The notes beneath the pieces were generated by a model. It did no database searches. It was not told the origin of the DNA and saw only the letters and a program-made list of their open reading frames with translations. Positions 43,116 to 54,117 of a DNA stretch of 64,000 nt are shown here, piece by piece. This stretch comes from Aureobasidium sp. EXF-3400 (taxonomy: Eukaryota; Ascomycota; Dothideomycetes; Dothideales; Saccotheciaceae), in contig SWBL01000023.1 of the NCBI GenBank assembly GCA_024195585.1, positions 124,001 to 188,000 of the forward strand, in the 5' to 3' direction. Positions within the stretch are counted from its first letter, which is position 1. The number at the start of each line of letters is the position of its first letter. Made by a program: the position numbers and the translations under genes.

Positions 43116-44839
43116 ATGGCACCCATCGCCATCCACAGTTCGACAAAGGACTCACTGAATGCTGAGGCCGAGTCTTTCAAGCCAGTCGGCAATAAGCAAG
43201 TCGATCCTTACCACTCGGCGACTTCTGCTACGGCTATCGCTGCGGAATCCGCATACGCTGCACACAACTACCACCCTCTACCGGTCGTTTTCTCGAGAGC
43301 ACAGGGTGTAGATGTTTGGGACCCAGAAGGTATGTTTTCTTCAAAGGTTGGATACTGTCACGATGCATGGATCCGGTCTGGCTTGGATCGATTCTACATG
43401 CACACGAGCTTGTACTTCGCTCTGCATGGACTCGAGCACAAGAGACAAGATTGGTGCATTGAGACAGATACAACCAGTGGGATGACCTGCGAGCGAGAGA
43501 TTCTAATAGCGCATAGGAAAGCACTACCTCGATTTCCTCTCCGCCTACAGTGCTGTCAACCAAGGTCACTGCCACCCCGAACTCGTCAAGGCTCTCGTTG
43601 CCCAGGCCTCAAGACTCACGCTGAGCTCTCGCGCATTCTACAACGATGTCTTCCCTCGCTTCGCCGAGAAGGTCACCTCGATGTTGGGTTTCGAGATGGT
43701 CCTGCCCATGAACACTGGTGCTGAGGCTGTGGAGACTGCCGTCAAGATTGCACGCAAATGGGGATACAAGGTCAAGGGCATTCCTGAGAACAAGGCCTGG
43801 GTCTTCTCCGCGCAGGAGAACTTCCACGGCAGAACAGTAAGCACACCATAAGACCGCATGTTGTTTTTGTGCAGAAGCTAACACACAATGCAGTTCGCAG
43901 CCATCACCATGTCCACTGACCCCGAGTCCAGAGACAACTACGGTCCTTACCTGCCCAACATTGGCTCCTGCAACCCTACCAACGACGAGCCAATCCGCTA
44001 CAACAACGTTACAGATCTCGAGAAGGTGCTTGAGGAGCACGGCAAGAACACTGCCGCTTTCTTGGTCGAGCCCATCCAGGGTGAAGCAGGTATCGTCGTG
44101 CCGGATGAGGACTACCTCAGAAAAGTGCGTGAGCTGTGCGATAAGCACAACGTCCTGATGATCTGTGACGAGATTCAGACTGGAATTGCTCGCACTGGCA
44201 AGATGCTGTGCCACGAATGGAGTGGTATCAAGCCCGACCTTGTCCTTCTCGGCAAGGCTATCAGTGGTGGCATGTACCCTGTCTCTGCTGTTCTCGGCAA
44301 GAAGGAAGTCATGCTCACCATCGAGCCTGGCACTCACGGTAGCACTTACGGCGGTAACCCTCTTGGTTCCGCCATTGCTATTAGAGCGCTTGAGATTATT
44401 GAGGAGGAGAACATGGTTCAGCAGGCTCAGATCCTTGGTGAGATGTTCAGACAAGGTCTCCGTGACATTCAGGCCAAGAACTCGATGATTTCTTTGATTC
44501 GTGGTAAGGGCTTGCTTAACGCCATCGTTATCGATGAGAGCAAGACCAACGGCCACAGCGCATGGGATCTCTGCATGTTGATGAAGGAGAAGGGTCTCTT
44601 GGTAAGAAAAGCTTCGCTAACGTTGATGAAACTCAAGGCTAACGTCTTTGCAGGCAAAACCCACTCACGAGAACATCATCCGTCTGGCACCTCCTCTTGT
44701 CATCTCCAAAGAGCAAATCGAGACTTCGCTCAGAATCATTGGAGAGGCAGTGGACGAACTGCCCAACTTGAAGGGTCAAAAAGAGGAGAAGGTACTTCCT
44801 CCGGGTGAAAAGAACGTGCACATTGGCGTTGACAACTGA
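43116..44839 (+). CDS. CAR2: Ornithine aminotransferase
   Basis: Four exons, 43116-43329, 43517-43836, 43894-44601 and 44654-44839, encode 475 residues. The first intron is 187 nt, the others 52-57 nt. The class III aminotransferase features are complete: [58 protein letters not shown], and the PLP lysine near residue 299 in [18 protein letters not shown], with [10 protein letters not shown] following. The enzyme converts ornithine and 2-oxoglutarate to glutamate semialdehyde and glutamate in arginine catabolism, normally in the cytosol in fungi. No mitochondrial presequence is seen. Confidence 0.96.
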
Positions 44840-46387
44840 ACACGGCCGGGCTTTGATCTCAGTGACAGAAAGAGTGCGTCGCACTTATTAACGTTCCCGC
44901 CATGATGCGATGATGCCAAACCCCAGCATATTTTTATCGATTTCTCTAGCGTTTTGAATCAGGACTCTGCATGGATACCCCCGTTAGGAGAGACTGCATG
45001 GGTGGTTGGTTTTAGCAGCACTTCCATAGTCTTTCATAGAGGAGCTCAGTGAAGTCCCGTAGACTGCACCAGAAAATGTCGAACTCCACCACAGCCCGAC
45101 ATAACAAAAAGCTGGAGAAACCAGATCAACGTAGATGCAAGCGCAAGTGAGACAGCCGTCAGTTAGCAGGCTTCTGAAGTTCTTGGGGGTATCTGCTACA
45201 GGCTACAGCTACCGATGAACCACGAGGACGTTTGGCATGTCGGGGATGGTCCAGAACGGCGCAGAGCAGCCTATCAGCAAGCATGTGAACGTCGCTTGGA
45301 TTGTGCTGGTGATTGCGATAAAGCAGAGAGTGTTCGAACGGCCACGCCTTCACAACGTGCTGAAGCAATTCTGGGCTAAAGGTTGAGAAGCGCCCAATCT
45401 GCTTCGCACGCTAGTCTCCGCGTAAGTTCCACCAAACCTTGGTGTTCTACCCCAGACTTGATCAGGCGGGCCGATTGAAGGATAAATTGATTGCAGGGTG
45501 GCAGGCTCGTTGAAATGTGCTTGAAACCGAATCGTTCGATGTCAGTCGAACGCGGCACGTACGCAAGCATCCTCAGAACTGTTGAGGGGCCTTAATGTGT
45601 CGAAAATTATGCTGAGGTATTTGTGAGGAACGTCATTGGAGATGTGCGTTGGCTGTCTGTCAGGTTCAGCTGTGGTTCTCACGAGCACAAGAATGCTGGC
45701 GACAAGGTGTCCAGCCTGTTCGTTTTGCGGCGGAGCATGAGCCGTTGCAACTTGGCGCGAACAAGTGCGCGGATCAGGGGTAATTGGGGTCTGGGCTCAG
45801 AATTACAACACAGGCGCTGAAAGCACGTCTGGACGAGTCAAAAGACCATGCCCTGTGGAACAGCGCCAAAAGAGCTGAAGACGGGCTGGAGGGCTTGCAC
45901 CATGTCGAGTAAATCAATGGCGAAATCAAAGTAGAGCGCTAGAGGTGATTGATGTTAGTTTGTAAAAAGAACCTAGCGGATGGCGTACTGTGCAAGTGCG
46001 GGCAAGCCCTGGCAGTGGTATCTAAACGACCGTGCAGCCTTCGCTGTTCGTCCTCCCCCCGTTCCAACTTCCAACTCTCTTCTCGAACGACATTGCATTG
46101 TGACGCTTTACTTTACCGTAGCGGCTTTTCTTGTCCACCTCTTATACCCTCTCGGCCCCTCTCCCAGCTCTTTGACTGGTTGCTTTTCCGGTTGCATTGC
46201 GTAAAGTGCCTCGTTGTGTGCACAATCCGTCGACCACATCTGCTGCCAAACGACGCAAGAGCGGCTGCACCTTCGCCTTCCTTTTCCCATCCCCTGGTCC
46301 TCTTCTTTCACCGACATCCACTAAATTGTCCATCGCCCATCGATATCAATATCCTTGACGACCATCGACGAAACACAATCATCCACA
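44840..46387. other. Intergenic region, no gene seen
   Basis: 1.5 kb. Short frames on both strands lack coding character. From about 46040 the DNA is strongly pyrimidine-rich and probably forms the promoter and long leader of the gene at 46388. Confidence 0.5.
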
Positions 46388-47029
46388 ATGGGTGCCTCCA
46401 AGTACAACCACCTCGAAGACGAGGTGACCTTCGGTGCGACCGTCGACACACCCACCAAGACTCAAAACCATCTTGCACCCAATGTTTTCGACACCCCCAA
46501 GTCGCTCAGTCCCGTCGTCACTGTCGATTCACCACCGACGCCCAGTGAAGAGCGCCTGACCCCATTCTACGCCGCTCCTTCTGCCGAGGTCTCTCGCCAG
46601 ACACTGCCCGTCGGCCACGACGACGACCTCGAGGCTGCTCGCAAAGAGGGATACTTTATTACTTCAAACTCTGTTGGCTCAGACCTCAACCTTTCATCTG
46701 GAATGCTTCCCGTGTCGGCCGTCCCCACTGGCTCACGATCGAGCTTTGATGACCGTACCAAAGAATGCACAATGTGGCCGACCAAGCAGACCCTTCGCAA
46801 CCAGGACAAAGCTGAGAGAGCCAAGCGCAGAGCAACAAGAGCCTGTGGTTGTAGCAGCATCAACGCTTGGTGGTCCAGCATGAGCAAGAAGCAGAGACTG
46901 TGGTTCAAGATCCTCATCGCTGCCGTTGTCGTTGCCTTAGCTTGCGGTTTGGGCATTGGTATCAGCAAGGCCGTCGGTGCTGGCGTCTTTGCTGGCAAGG
47001 GTCAGACCAAGCCTATCGCCGACGCATAG
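46388..47029 (+). CDS. Tail-anchored membrane protein, function unknown
   Basis: Single exon, 213 residues from the ATG at 46388 (MGASKYNHLEDEVTFG). The first 140 residues are polar with many S/T-P sites (SPVVTVDSPPTPSEERLTP). A conserved-looking block follows (ECTMWPTKQTLRNQDKAER), then a Cys/Trp segment (RACGCSSINAWW) and one hydrophobic helix at about 176-195 (FKILIAAVVVALACGLGIG) close to the C-terminus. A cytosolic domain anchored by its tail is the likely topology. I do not recognise a named family, although similar tails (GLGIGISKAVG) occur in other filamentous fungi as I remember. Confidence 0.72.
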   Translation: MGASKYNHLEDEVTFGATVDTPTKTQNHLAPNVFDTPKSLSPVVTVDSPPTPSEERLTPFYAAPSAEVSRQTLPVGHDDDLEAARKEGYFITSNSVGSDLNLSSGMLPVSAVPTGSRSSFDDRTKECTMWPTKQTLRNQDKAERAKRRATRACGCSSINAWWSSMSKKQRLWFKILIAAVVVALACGLGIGISKAVGAGVFAGKGQTKPIADA

Positions 47030-47463
47030 GAACGTGACCCTTTCTTCCTCTTCTTTCTTCTGGGAGTTTCCGGTGGCTGGGTCTTCCTTTGAGCGTTTTC
47101 GTTTCCTTGTGTTGCTGAGCCGGATGGCTATTTTTTCCCCCCCTTTCATGTGTTTCCTTTCTCTGTTGATTACATTATGTTGCACCTGTGGCAGTGATGC
47201 ATTGATGTGGCGTTGGTGGATGGAGCCTAGAGGGCTATGGCATCGGAGTATAGGTCATGTACAGGAAGGAGCCTTATTGAGTATCCATGAAACCTGTAGC
47301 CAGGACAGGTGTTTGCCTAACACCAAGAATATGATCTTGTATCCGCTTGATCGCGGATTCTCTGCACATCGTCTTTCGTTCCTTGTGTGGTGAATGTGTA
47401 TACCATGGCGTCGTACCTAGATGTCTCTATGTCTTGTCGTCTATAGTAGTAGTGAAATTATAC
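47030..47463. other. Convergent intergenic region, no gene seen
   Basis: 434 bp of T-rich DNA between two 3' ends, probably the 3' UTRs of both genes. Confidence 0.5.
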
Positions 47464-48285
47464 TCACATAGGCTTATTCTTGATGTCCTGGGCATGTACA
47501 TTGACGCGGTTGTACATCCACTTCAAAGAAAGAGTGCTGCAAGTCATGACGACAGCACTACCCGCGAAAAGACCAATCCTGCCAGTAGTGCCCAACACAT
47601 CGAAGATGGGATAAGGATACCATCCATTGTGCTTGTAGCATTCCTCAATCCAGAACCAGTACGAAACGGCAATGCCACTACTAATGCCCAAAGCCGGTAG
47701 AACGGAAACGGTGTATGGTGGAGAAAAGAAGAGCAGATCCAAGATGAGTGCTATCGAAGGTGCAGCATGGAAAGAAAAGTCCGCGCCGAATGGAATTCTG
47801 GGTGCCCAGTCCGGAAGAACAAGACTCTCATCAACCTGCTTTTGTCAGTAGGTGTATAGCTGTAATGTAGAATATCAAGTCATACGCCTTTGAGGCCCCA
47901 ATACAAGATACTGATCAGAACTTCCATAGGTGCACTGGTGACAGAGAGTATGTTCTTGAGCTTGAAGAGGCGTGTAGACAAAGTGATATCCGCCAGCAGA
48001 CCGATCACGAAGGTCAAGGTAGCCAGACTGAGACCAAGAATGGTCAAGTGCTGGAAGTGTCTGCCATAGGAATCATTGACTGGGTTCGGGTGAGCCTCCA
48101 ACCACCAAAAGGAGTATGCAAAACTAGATAGACCAAGGAGCTGCGATGCGTGTCAATCATCCTCACTCCTACTTCCAGACATAAAACAGTCATACGTGGA
48201 GAGCAGCACTCGTGCCTCGCGAAGGAGACTCAAGTCTCTGCTGAGGGTGGCGTAGCAGTATTTCCTGAACAGTTTTTGTCGACAT
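47464..48285 (-). CDS. FAR-17a/AIG1-like membrane protein
   Basis: Three exons, complement of 48196-48285, 47886-48140 and 47464-47835, encode 238 residues. The order of segments fits the FAR-17a/AIG1 family: a first helix with LLGLSSFAYSFWWLE, YGRHFQHLTILGLSLATLTF with the conserved Thr, ILYWGLKGVDESLVLPDW after the second splice, and FSFHAAPSIALILDLLFFS with the conserved His. About six membrane helices are seen. In human AIG1/ADTRP, the Thr and His form the active site that hydrolyses fatty-acid esters of hydroxy fatty acids; the same residues seem to be present here. The gene is divergent from the Zn2Cys6 regulator. Confidence 0.83.
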
Positions 48286-49065
48286 GGTTACGGTTGCATG
48301 TATGTGCAACAAGTGAAGTCTCTGGCAGCCATCACCGAGGAGAGGAAGAGACAGATCTGCCAATATGGGGCATTGGTGACGTTTATTAGTGAGCATTTCT
48401 ACTCCAGTCCGCTAAAATCCGGCTTCGGATGCTACAGAACCCGAAACATGAAGGTTCTGTCATTCCTTGCAAACGGAACATCCACCAGCCGAACAATCAT
48501 GGATGTCCAGACTCCAGCAGGTCATCGCCTTTGGCCATGCAGACCGCTGTGTAGGTGGCTAATACTGATCGCTGTGCTTGAGCAATTTGGGTATGTGCAT
48601 GTGGTCTTCCGCGACGCCAATTGGTCGGTATGCAGGATTCTTGGAGCTTGAAAGTTGTCATGCAACCTGCGACTTGCCTTTTACCAATGAAGCGACTTGA
48701 AAACTTCCAGGCGTTCTTCGAACCCCATATCCTAGACGAATCTGTCCATGTTTTCTAGGATCTTTGAACATGTGTCGAAGGAAATCATATTCACATGTGG
48801 ACAACCCTAGCCGTTTTGCTTATCTCCGGTACATCGGAGGATTGATAAGAAAGGCTGGCCGAGGTGTATTTTCTTGTCACGGCCACGAAGTCGGTCGATC
48901 TCTGAGATACTGTCCAATAATTCTTTCCACAGGTGATTTCGAGACTGTGGTATCGTACAACTGCTCCAGGACGTTTCATTGTGGATTGCCCCGGAGTCGA
49001 CTGGTTCTAGGATGTATACAGAAGTCTATTGAAGAAAGCACGCCGAGCTCGCCCGACAGCTCAAC
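48286..49065. promoter_or_regulatory. Divergent promoter region, no gene seen
   Basis: 780 bp between head-to-head genes. No frame is supported; the frames that cross it start at non-ATG codons. Both promoters should lie here. Confidence 0.45.
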
Positions 49066-51518
49066 ATGCCTCAGAGCAAACCGCCTGTCTCTGGAAGTGA
49101 GCCCAAAAAGCGCTCTCGTACAGGATGCCATGGTTGCAAGAACAGAAAGGTCAAATGTGACGAAGCAAAACCGCGATGCTCCAATTGTGTAAAACAGAAT
49201 GAAGAGTGCGACTACTCTCTGAAGTTGCAGTGGGGAGGCAGGAGCAAAAAAGAGCAGAATGCCTTTTCGGCCATGGCAAGCGCGACCTCCGGATTCTCTA
49301 CCATTACTTTTGCTGCTCCTAGCATACCACCCAAAACGATTGCCTCACCATCGGTTCGGACCCCATCCGTTTCCGAGAACCAGGATCTCGGAATAGAAAA
49401 TGCATCTAGGGAAAGTGGCAGCAATGCTAACACTCAGCCGATACCTCTTGACTACAATGCTGGACTCGACTCTCAAGCCAGCTCATACACGACTCGATCA
49501 CCAGCTCAAATTGAATCGAATGGTTCTTACTCCTCCTTGCCACAGTTTGCTCTGCCAAATCCATATTCGTCCATGAACCCTCCAACAGGACCATACTACC
49601 GAAGTCCCAGTATCACGCGACCACCTTCACCATACGAGTTCGGGTGGTCCAACGAAGATAGAACCAAAAAAATCAGACTGGATTCTGGCGATGGCACAGC
49701 ACGCAGCCTCCCGCCACTGTTTGCTCGACCTGGACTTCCAGAACCCAATTTCTCATCCTTCTCACCATATGATCAAGCCTCACCGGGAGCATCTCATTAT
49801 CATTCTGCGCCTTCTCCTCTTACTCCTGGTTCGTCTAGTGCTCGTGCGTCTCCCAGCTTAAGAAGACTATCTGTGAACTATCTGCTTTCTGGCCCAGCTG
49901 GAGACAATGCGAGCCCCAGATCATACGAACAGTTCAGTGGCTTTCATCCCAGACGTGAAGATGGCTTTACAGTTTACGGCTATGATTATGGCCTGCCAGA
50001 TCTGGATATACCAAAAAATGATGACAACGCAGCAATCAATCCGCAGACACCTGCAGTATCTATGAATTCGCCCGGTACACTGTCTGACACTGCATGGTCA
50101 CCCTCACAACTATTCGAATCGCCCATAGAGAAGCCTGCTTTTGGAAGAGGTGGCTACTATGCTCGCCCTGTACCAATACGAATACCTTTAGATCTTGAAC
50201 CACTTCCTGCACAACTTCTGGAGAGTCCGATGAACCTCATATACTTCCACCATTTTCTGAATCACACAGCTCGCATATTGGTACCACACGACTGCCCTGA
50301 CAATCCTATGAAGACTACCTTACCACGCAGTACGTACATCATGAGATTTTGCCGAACTAAGTTGCTAATACAGGGTCTAGTCGCTGTGCAAAACGCAAAC
50401 CTACTGAATCTACTACTTGCTTACTCGGCTTCCCATCGAGCACGTCTGCTTTGTCACCCAGAACCTGCTAATCGTATCGCAACATGGCTTCGCGATGTGT
50501 TCCCAGAATTACGACGGTCGCTCTCTTCGAACGAGCCGGTGTCAAATGCAACACTGACGACTGCGATCATGTTGGCGTCACGAGAGTGTATCAATCCCGA
50601 CAGCCTTGATGTATCCATACCTTGGCAAAGTCACCTTGAAATTGCTCGACAAATCATCATCTCTCGTGGTGGGCTCAAAGATAGAGGTAATGGCGGTGAT
50701 CCTTTTGTCAATTTCCTCGCAAGATGGTTCGCCTATCTAGATGTTATTGGATCTTTGTCTGGTCATCGGAACCAAGCACCGCTGGACGACAAGTACATGA
50801 TGTTTGACTCGCACAACCAGTCAGACGCATACGGGTTCACGATTGACTGTTTCTTCGGCTTTACCAATTGTTGCATCAGTCTGCTAGCCCGAGTTGCCAG
50901 ACTAGCTCGTCAATGCGGTGCCCAGCGTATCGATGAGCAAGGCAATACTGACCCTGACTGGCGGCCCTCAGAAGAGGTCCTCAAAGAAGCAGAAGTTCTA
51001 AAGCAAGAGCTGTCGCACAGCAGACATCACGTACAGAGAGGCTGTCGCCACAGCTTAGACGAGGACGAAAAGTCTAGCGAGAGAACACGACTGGAACTCC
51101 AAGAGATGGTCTCGGTGAACGAATCTTTCCATCTCGCTGGCTTGATCCACTTGAATCGGAGGGTGCTGGGGAAACCATCGACAGATCCTGAGATACAGCA
51201 ATCTGTCAAGCTTGTTCTGAAGGCTTTGAAGGATGTAAGGAGAGGCGGCACTGCAGAGTCAAGTCTGCTGTTTCCAATGTTCACAGCCGGATGCGATGCG
51301 CATGACCCTGAAGACCGGGAGATGATATTGGAGAGGCTCAAGCTGGTTGAAGGATTGGGTATGACTTATGTGAGTATTTACATGAAGATTTTGCAGTTAT
51401 CGGACGGAAAGACTAATGATTGTGGTTGAAGGTACGAAATGCACGACACTTGATGGAGAAATCATGGGACACTGGTAGACCTTGGGAAGTTCTGGTCGCT
51501 GGCGAGTTTTTGGGCTAG
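49066..51518 (+). CDS. Zn2Cys6 transcription factor
   Basis: Two exons, 49066-51369 and 51432-51518, encode 796 residues. The second exon restores a conserved-looking C-terminus (RNARHLMEKSWDTGRPWEVL). The binuclear zinc cluster is at residues about 20-48: CHGCKNRKVKCDE then PRCSNCVKQNEECDY, with six Cys in the usual spacing. A Ser/Pro-rich region (50-385) separates it from a fungal regulator domain (about 390-790; NLIYFHHFLNHTARILVP; LLLAYSASHRARLLCHPE), resembling the Fungal_trans_2 type. It is likely a nuclear regulator; its targets cannot be inferred, though the neighbouring FAR-17a gene is a candidate. Confidence 0.9.
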
Positions 51519-51797
51519 GAAAAAAAGGTCGCAATTGTTTAATGGCAATAGCAGCCTACCACTTTGAGTATAATATCTTGGGGGATTTTTTGAGATATAT
51601 GCCAGTTTCTGAAAAGTGGTTTTGACATGAGGATGTGAAGAACAGAGGAGACGACAAGACTTTTGTTGTGTATAAGGCACGCAGAAACCCCCGTTGGCGC
51701 AAAAGACGATCCATGCCAATATCCGGAACCATAAAACGCCATCGCTGTGCAAATCCGAGGGAAAGGAAGAGGAGGGCCGCGAGGAAGGAGATGAAAA

Positions 51798-52415
51798 TCA
51801 TGACTTGTTGGGTTGGTTTCTGCGCTCGTTTGCGCGCATCCTTCTCTCGTTGCGCTTGACGCGCTCGACTCTCTCCTCTCTCCTCTCCTTTCTGGCGTCG
51901 TGTTCGCTGCCATCCTTTCTTGTCTTCTTGTCGTCGACCTCGACCAGCCAGTCGTTCTCGCCGTCCTTGTTCTTACCCTTGTAGCCGTACTTGGGAAGCC
52001 ATTCGCCAGTGGCCTCGTCGTAGACGAGCTTGCCGTCGCGCTTCTTGTCCTTGATGCCCTTCTTCTTGGCGAACTCTTGCCACTTGGTCATGGGCTTCTC
52101 TTCGGGAACAGGCTTCTCGCGAGGCAGTTGGGTGGTAGGAGTGGGCAGACCGAGGGTGACGCTGGTGCTGTCGTCTGACTTTGTGATGGGGCGTGTGGAG
52201 AGGAGTTGGTTGATAAGAGCTTGAGCGCAGTCGCGAGCAGCGTTCTTGATGTCGTTCTCAGAAATGGCGCTGACGGTGGGCAGAGGGTTGGTGTCGTTGC
52301 AGAGAAGGTTGCCCAGATCGAAGGTGTAGGGAATGGGCTTGTTGACAGTAACGGGAAGGCGAGGCTTGGAGCCAGCGGCGACGTCGGTGTCGATTTGCAT
52401 TTCGTCGATGCTCAT
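51798..52415 (-). CDS. RRS1: Rrs1, regulator of ribosome synthesis
   Basis: Single exon, 205 residues (yeast 203), starting MSIDEMQIDTDVA. Family blocks are clear: PYTFDLGNLLCNDTNPL, RDCAQALINQLLSTRPI, LPREKPVPEEKPMTKWQEFA, KKKGIKDKKRDGKLVYDEAT, and EWLPKYGYKGKNK. The tail is strongly basic (ERREERVERVKRNERRMRAN). Rrs1 works with Rpf2 to install the 5S RNP in the nucleolar pre-60S particle. It is convergent with the Zn2Cys6 gene and divergent from the next gene by 219 bp. Confidence 0.95.
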   Translation of the reverse strand: MSIDEMQIDTDVAAGSKPRLPVTVNKPIPYTFDLGNLLCNDTNPLPTVSAISENDIKNAARDCAQALINQLLSTRPITKSDDSTSVTLGLPTPTTQLPREKPVPEEKPMTKWQEFAKKKGIKDKKRDGKLVYDEATGEWLPKYGYKGKNKDGENDWLVEVDDKKTRKDGSEHDARKERREERVERVKRNERRMRANERRNQPNKS

Positions 52416-52634
52416 TTTGGTGATTGAAAGAATGATGTTGTGGTGTTGGTATGGAATTTCAAAAAAAACTCCAGTCTTTCTTCTGCAAGCCCAAGAAGTT
52501 TGCGGCGAAGCGGTGGTGAGGCGCGGCGATTAGATCTAAACTCTCACATCTTATCAGATCAATATAAGTGGGGCTCCAAAATAAACAGACCTACTCGACT
52601 TGAAACACCTGACCTTGTTCACCGCATACACATC
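52416..52634. promoter_or_regulatory. Short bidirectional promoter of RRS1 and the 353-residue protein gene
   Basis: 219 bp separate the two start codons, so promoter elements must be shared or interleaved. It contains an A-run (about 52461-52468) of the kind that often disfavours nucleosomes. No known ribosome-biogenesis site was confirmed. Confidence 0.5.
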
Positions 52635-53696
52635 ATGTCGTTCTTGTCGGGTTTTTACAGTCGCCTCTCAGGCACCTTCAGTCGACCGACCGAGAATGAA
52701 GGTGACCACGTTGCTGGCGAGAACGTGGCTCAGTCAGATTCGGCCAACTCAAACGATGCATCAAGCCGCACTCTCTCCCCCGAAGACGACCAAGGAGATG
52801 TCAACACTCCTGAGAAGGCCCCTGTCTCTTCGCGATTGCGCATTCCACCTACACCCTCGTTCGCGCCGCCGGCGACTCCCTTCGCAGGTCAGGCTTCGCC
52901 CGTAGTCAACCAAGCAGCAGCCGACCAACTCATGCGCGAGGCTGGCGCTTCTGCTCCGACCCCTGCACTCAAGCCCACGCCCTTCTTCGGCGTCTTTGCT
53001 CCACTACAAACTCCAGCAGCTCGCAACCTGTCGCCTGTTAGAAATCAGGCCGCCGAGGAGCAGCTCAGGCGCGAGATGCTGGGCGACGTACCCGAGACAC
53101 CTGCCACCGTGCAACCAAACCTACGAGCCACTCCCATGACACAGTACAAAACACCATCAGTATCGCACACCACACCTACGGAACCGCTCACAGAACTTTC
53201 TGTTGCGCCAGATGCCTTACAGACTCCTTCGCTCATGCCTTCGAAGCGCCAACATCAGAACCAATCGCCCATTCAAGAAGAGTCGGAAATCCTTGTCGGG
53301 AACATTGAGCAGGAGTCGCCATCTTCTTCGGCAGCTGCGGTCGAACAAAGCGAGGAAGAACGAGAAGACTCGGAGGGCTCAGCAGCGTCGTCTCCACATG
53401 CAGCCGTTGAGATGGATCTGTCCGAAGCAGAGGACAATGATACGTCCACGACCTCGATCGAATCCAGCGATTCTGAGAAGCGTCGCGTCATGGCCATTTC
53501 CACAACCAAGGGTCGTAGAAATCAACGACGCCCCAACCAGCGCATTACGTCCAAGAGCTATGAGGACAGGCGATCAAGAGTGCAAAAGGCAACAAGACCA
53601 GGAATGGGTAGAAGTGTCAGTGGAAGAGAGGAACTGTTGAACAGAGCACGCAAGCGCTTCTACGATGGCAAAGCAGGCAACAACAAACTCTTTTGA
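52635..53696 (+). CDS. Disordered Ser/Pro/Glu-rich protein with internal repeat
   Basis: Single exon, 353 residues from the ATG at 52635 (MSFLSGFYSRLSGTFSRP). Two copies of an SPVxNQAAxxQLxRE segment are visible (ASPVVNQAAADQLMREAG near residue 90 and LSPVRNQAAEEQLRREML near 135), set among T-P sites. An acidic serine stretch (about 230-280) leads to a basic C-terminus (KGRRNQRRPNQRITSKSYED; RARKRFYDGKAGNNKLF). The charge layout suggests a nuclear protein, but no family is recognised. It shares its promoter with RRS1. Confidence 0.7.
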   Translation: MSFLSGFYSRLSGTFSRPTENEGDHVAGENVAQSDSANSNDASSRTLSPEDDQGDVNTPEKAPVSSRLRIPPTPSFAPPATPFAGQASPVVNQAAADQLMREAGASAPTPALKPTPFFGVFAPLQTPAARNLSPVRNQAAEEQLRREMLGDVPETPATVQPNLRATPMTQYKTPSVSHTTPTEPLTELSVAPDALQTPSLMPSKRQHQNQSPIQEESEILVGNIEQESPSSSAAAVEQSEEEREDSEGSAASSPHAAVEMDLSEAEDNDTSTTSIESSDSEKRRVMAISTTKGRRNQRRPNQRITSKSYEDRRSRVQKATRPGMGRSVSGREELLNRARKRFYDGKAGNNKLF

Positions 53697-54117
53697 TTCT
53701 TTTTACAGCAGCATGGAAGCATTTTGGGCATTTTGGCGGGTTCTGGAGCAACGCATATCTCTGGCTTTTGATACCCTTTGGCTGGGCTTCGTGGAACGAT
53801 ATCTTCTTTCTTTCTTCTCTTTTGTTCTGTAGAGGGCTCACATGTCGCTTTTGCATCACTGGCCTCTGATGGAGAGCTCATCTCGTATATTTCGAACAAA
53901 TATCATATATTATCATGATTGTCCATAAAAAGATATCGCAAGAATAAGCTTTGTGAATCATCTCTGGACCCTGGTGGCCGAAACGCGCATGTCATTCCGT
54001 ACGCCCTACGGAGCTGATCAATCTACACTTTTTTGTTCTAGCGATTTGTTCCTTCTTCTTCTCACGTCAATTGACCTGCTTGTTCCTGCTGTTCGACAAT
54101 TGACATCACTCTCAATC
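53697..54117. other. Intergenic region and BAT promoter, no gene seen
   Basis: 421 bp without a supported frame. The last 100 bp are pyrimidine-rich and probably form the leader of the aminotransferase gene. Confidence 0.5.
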
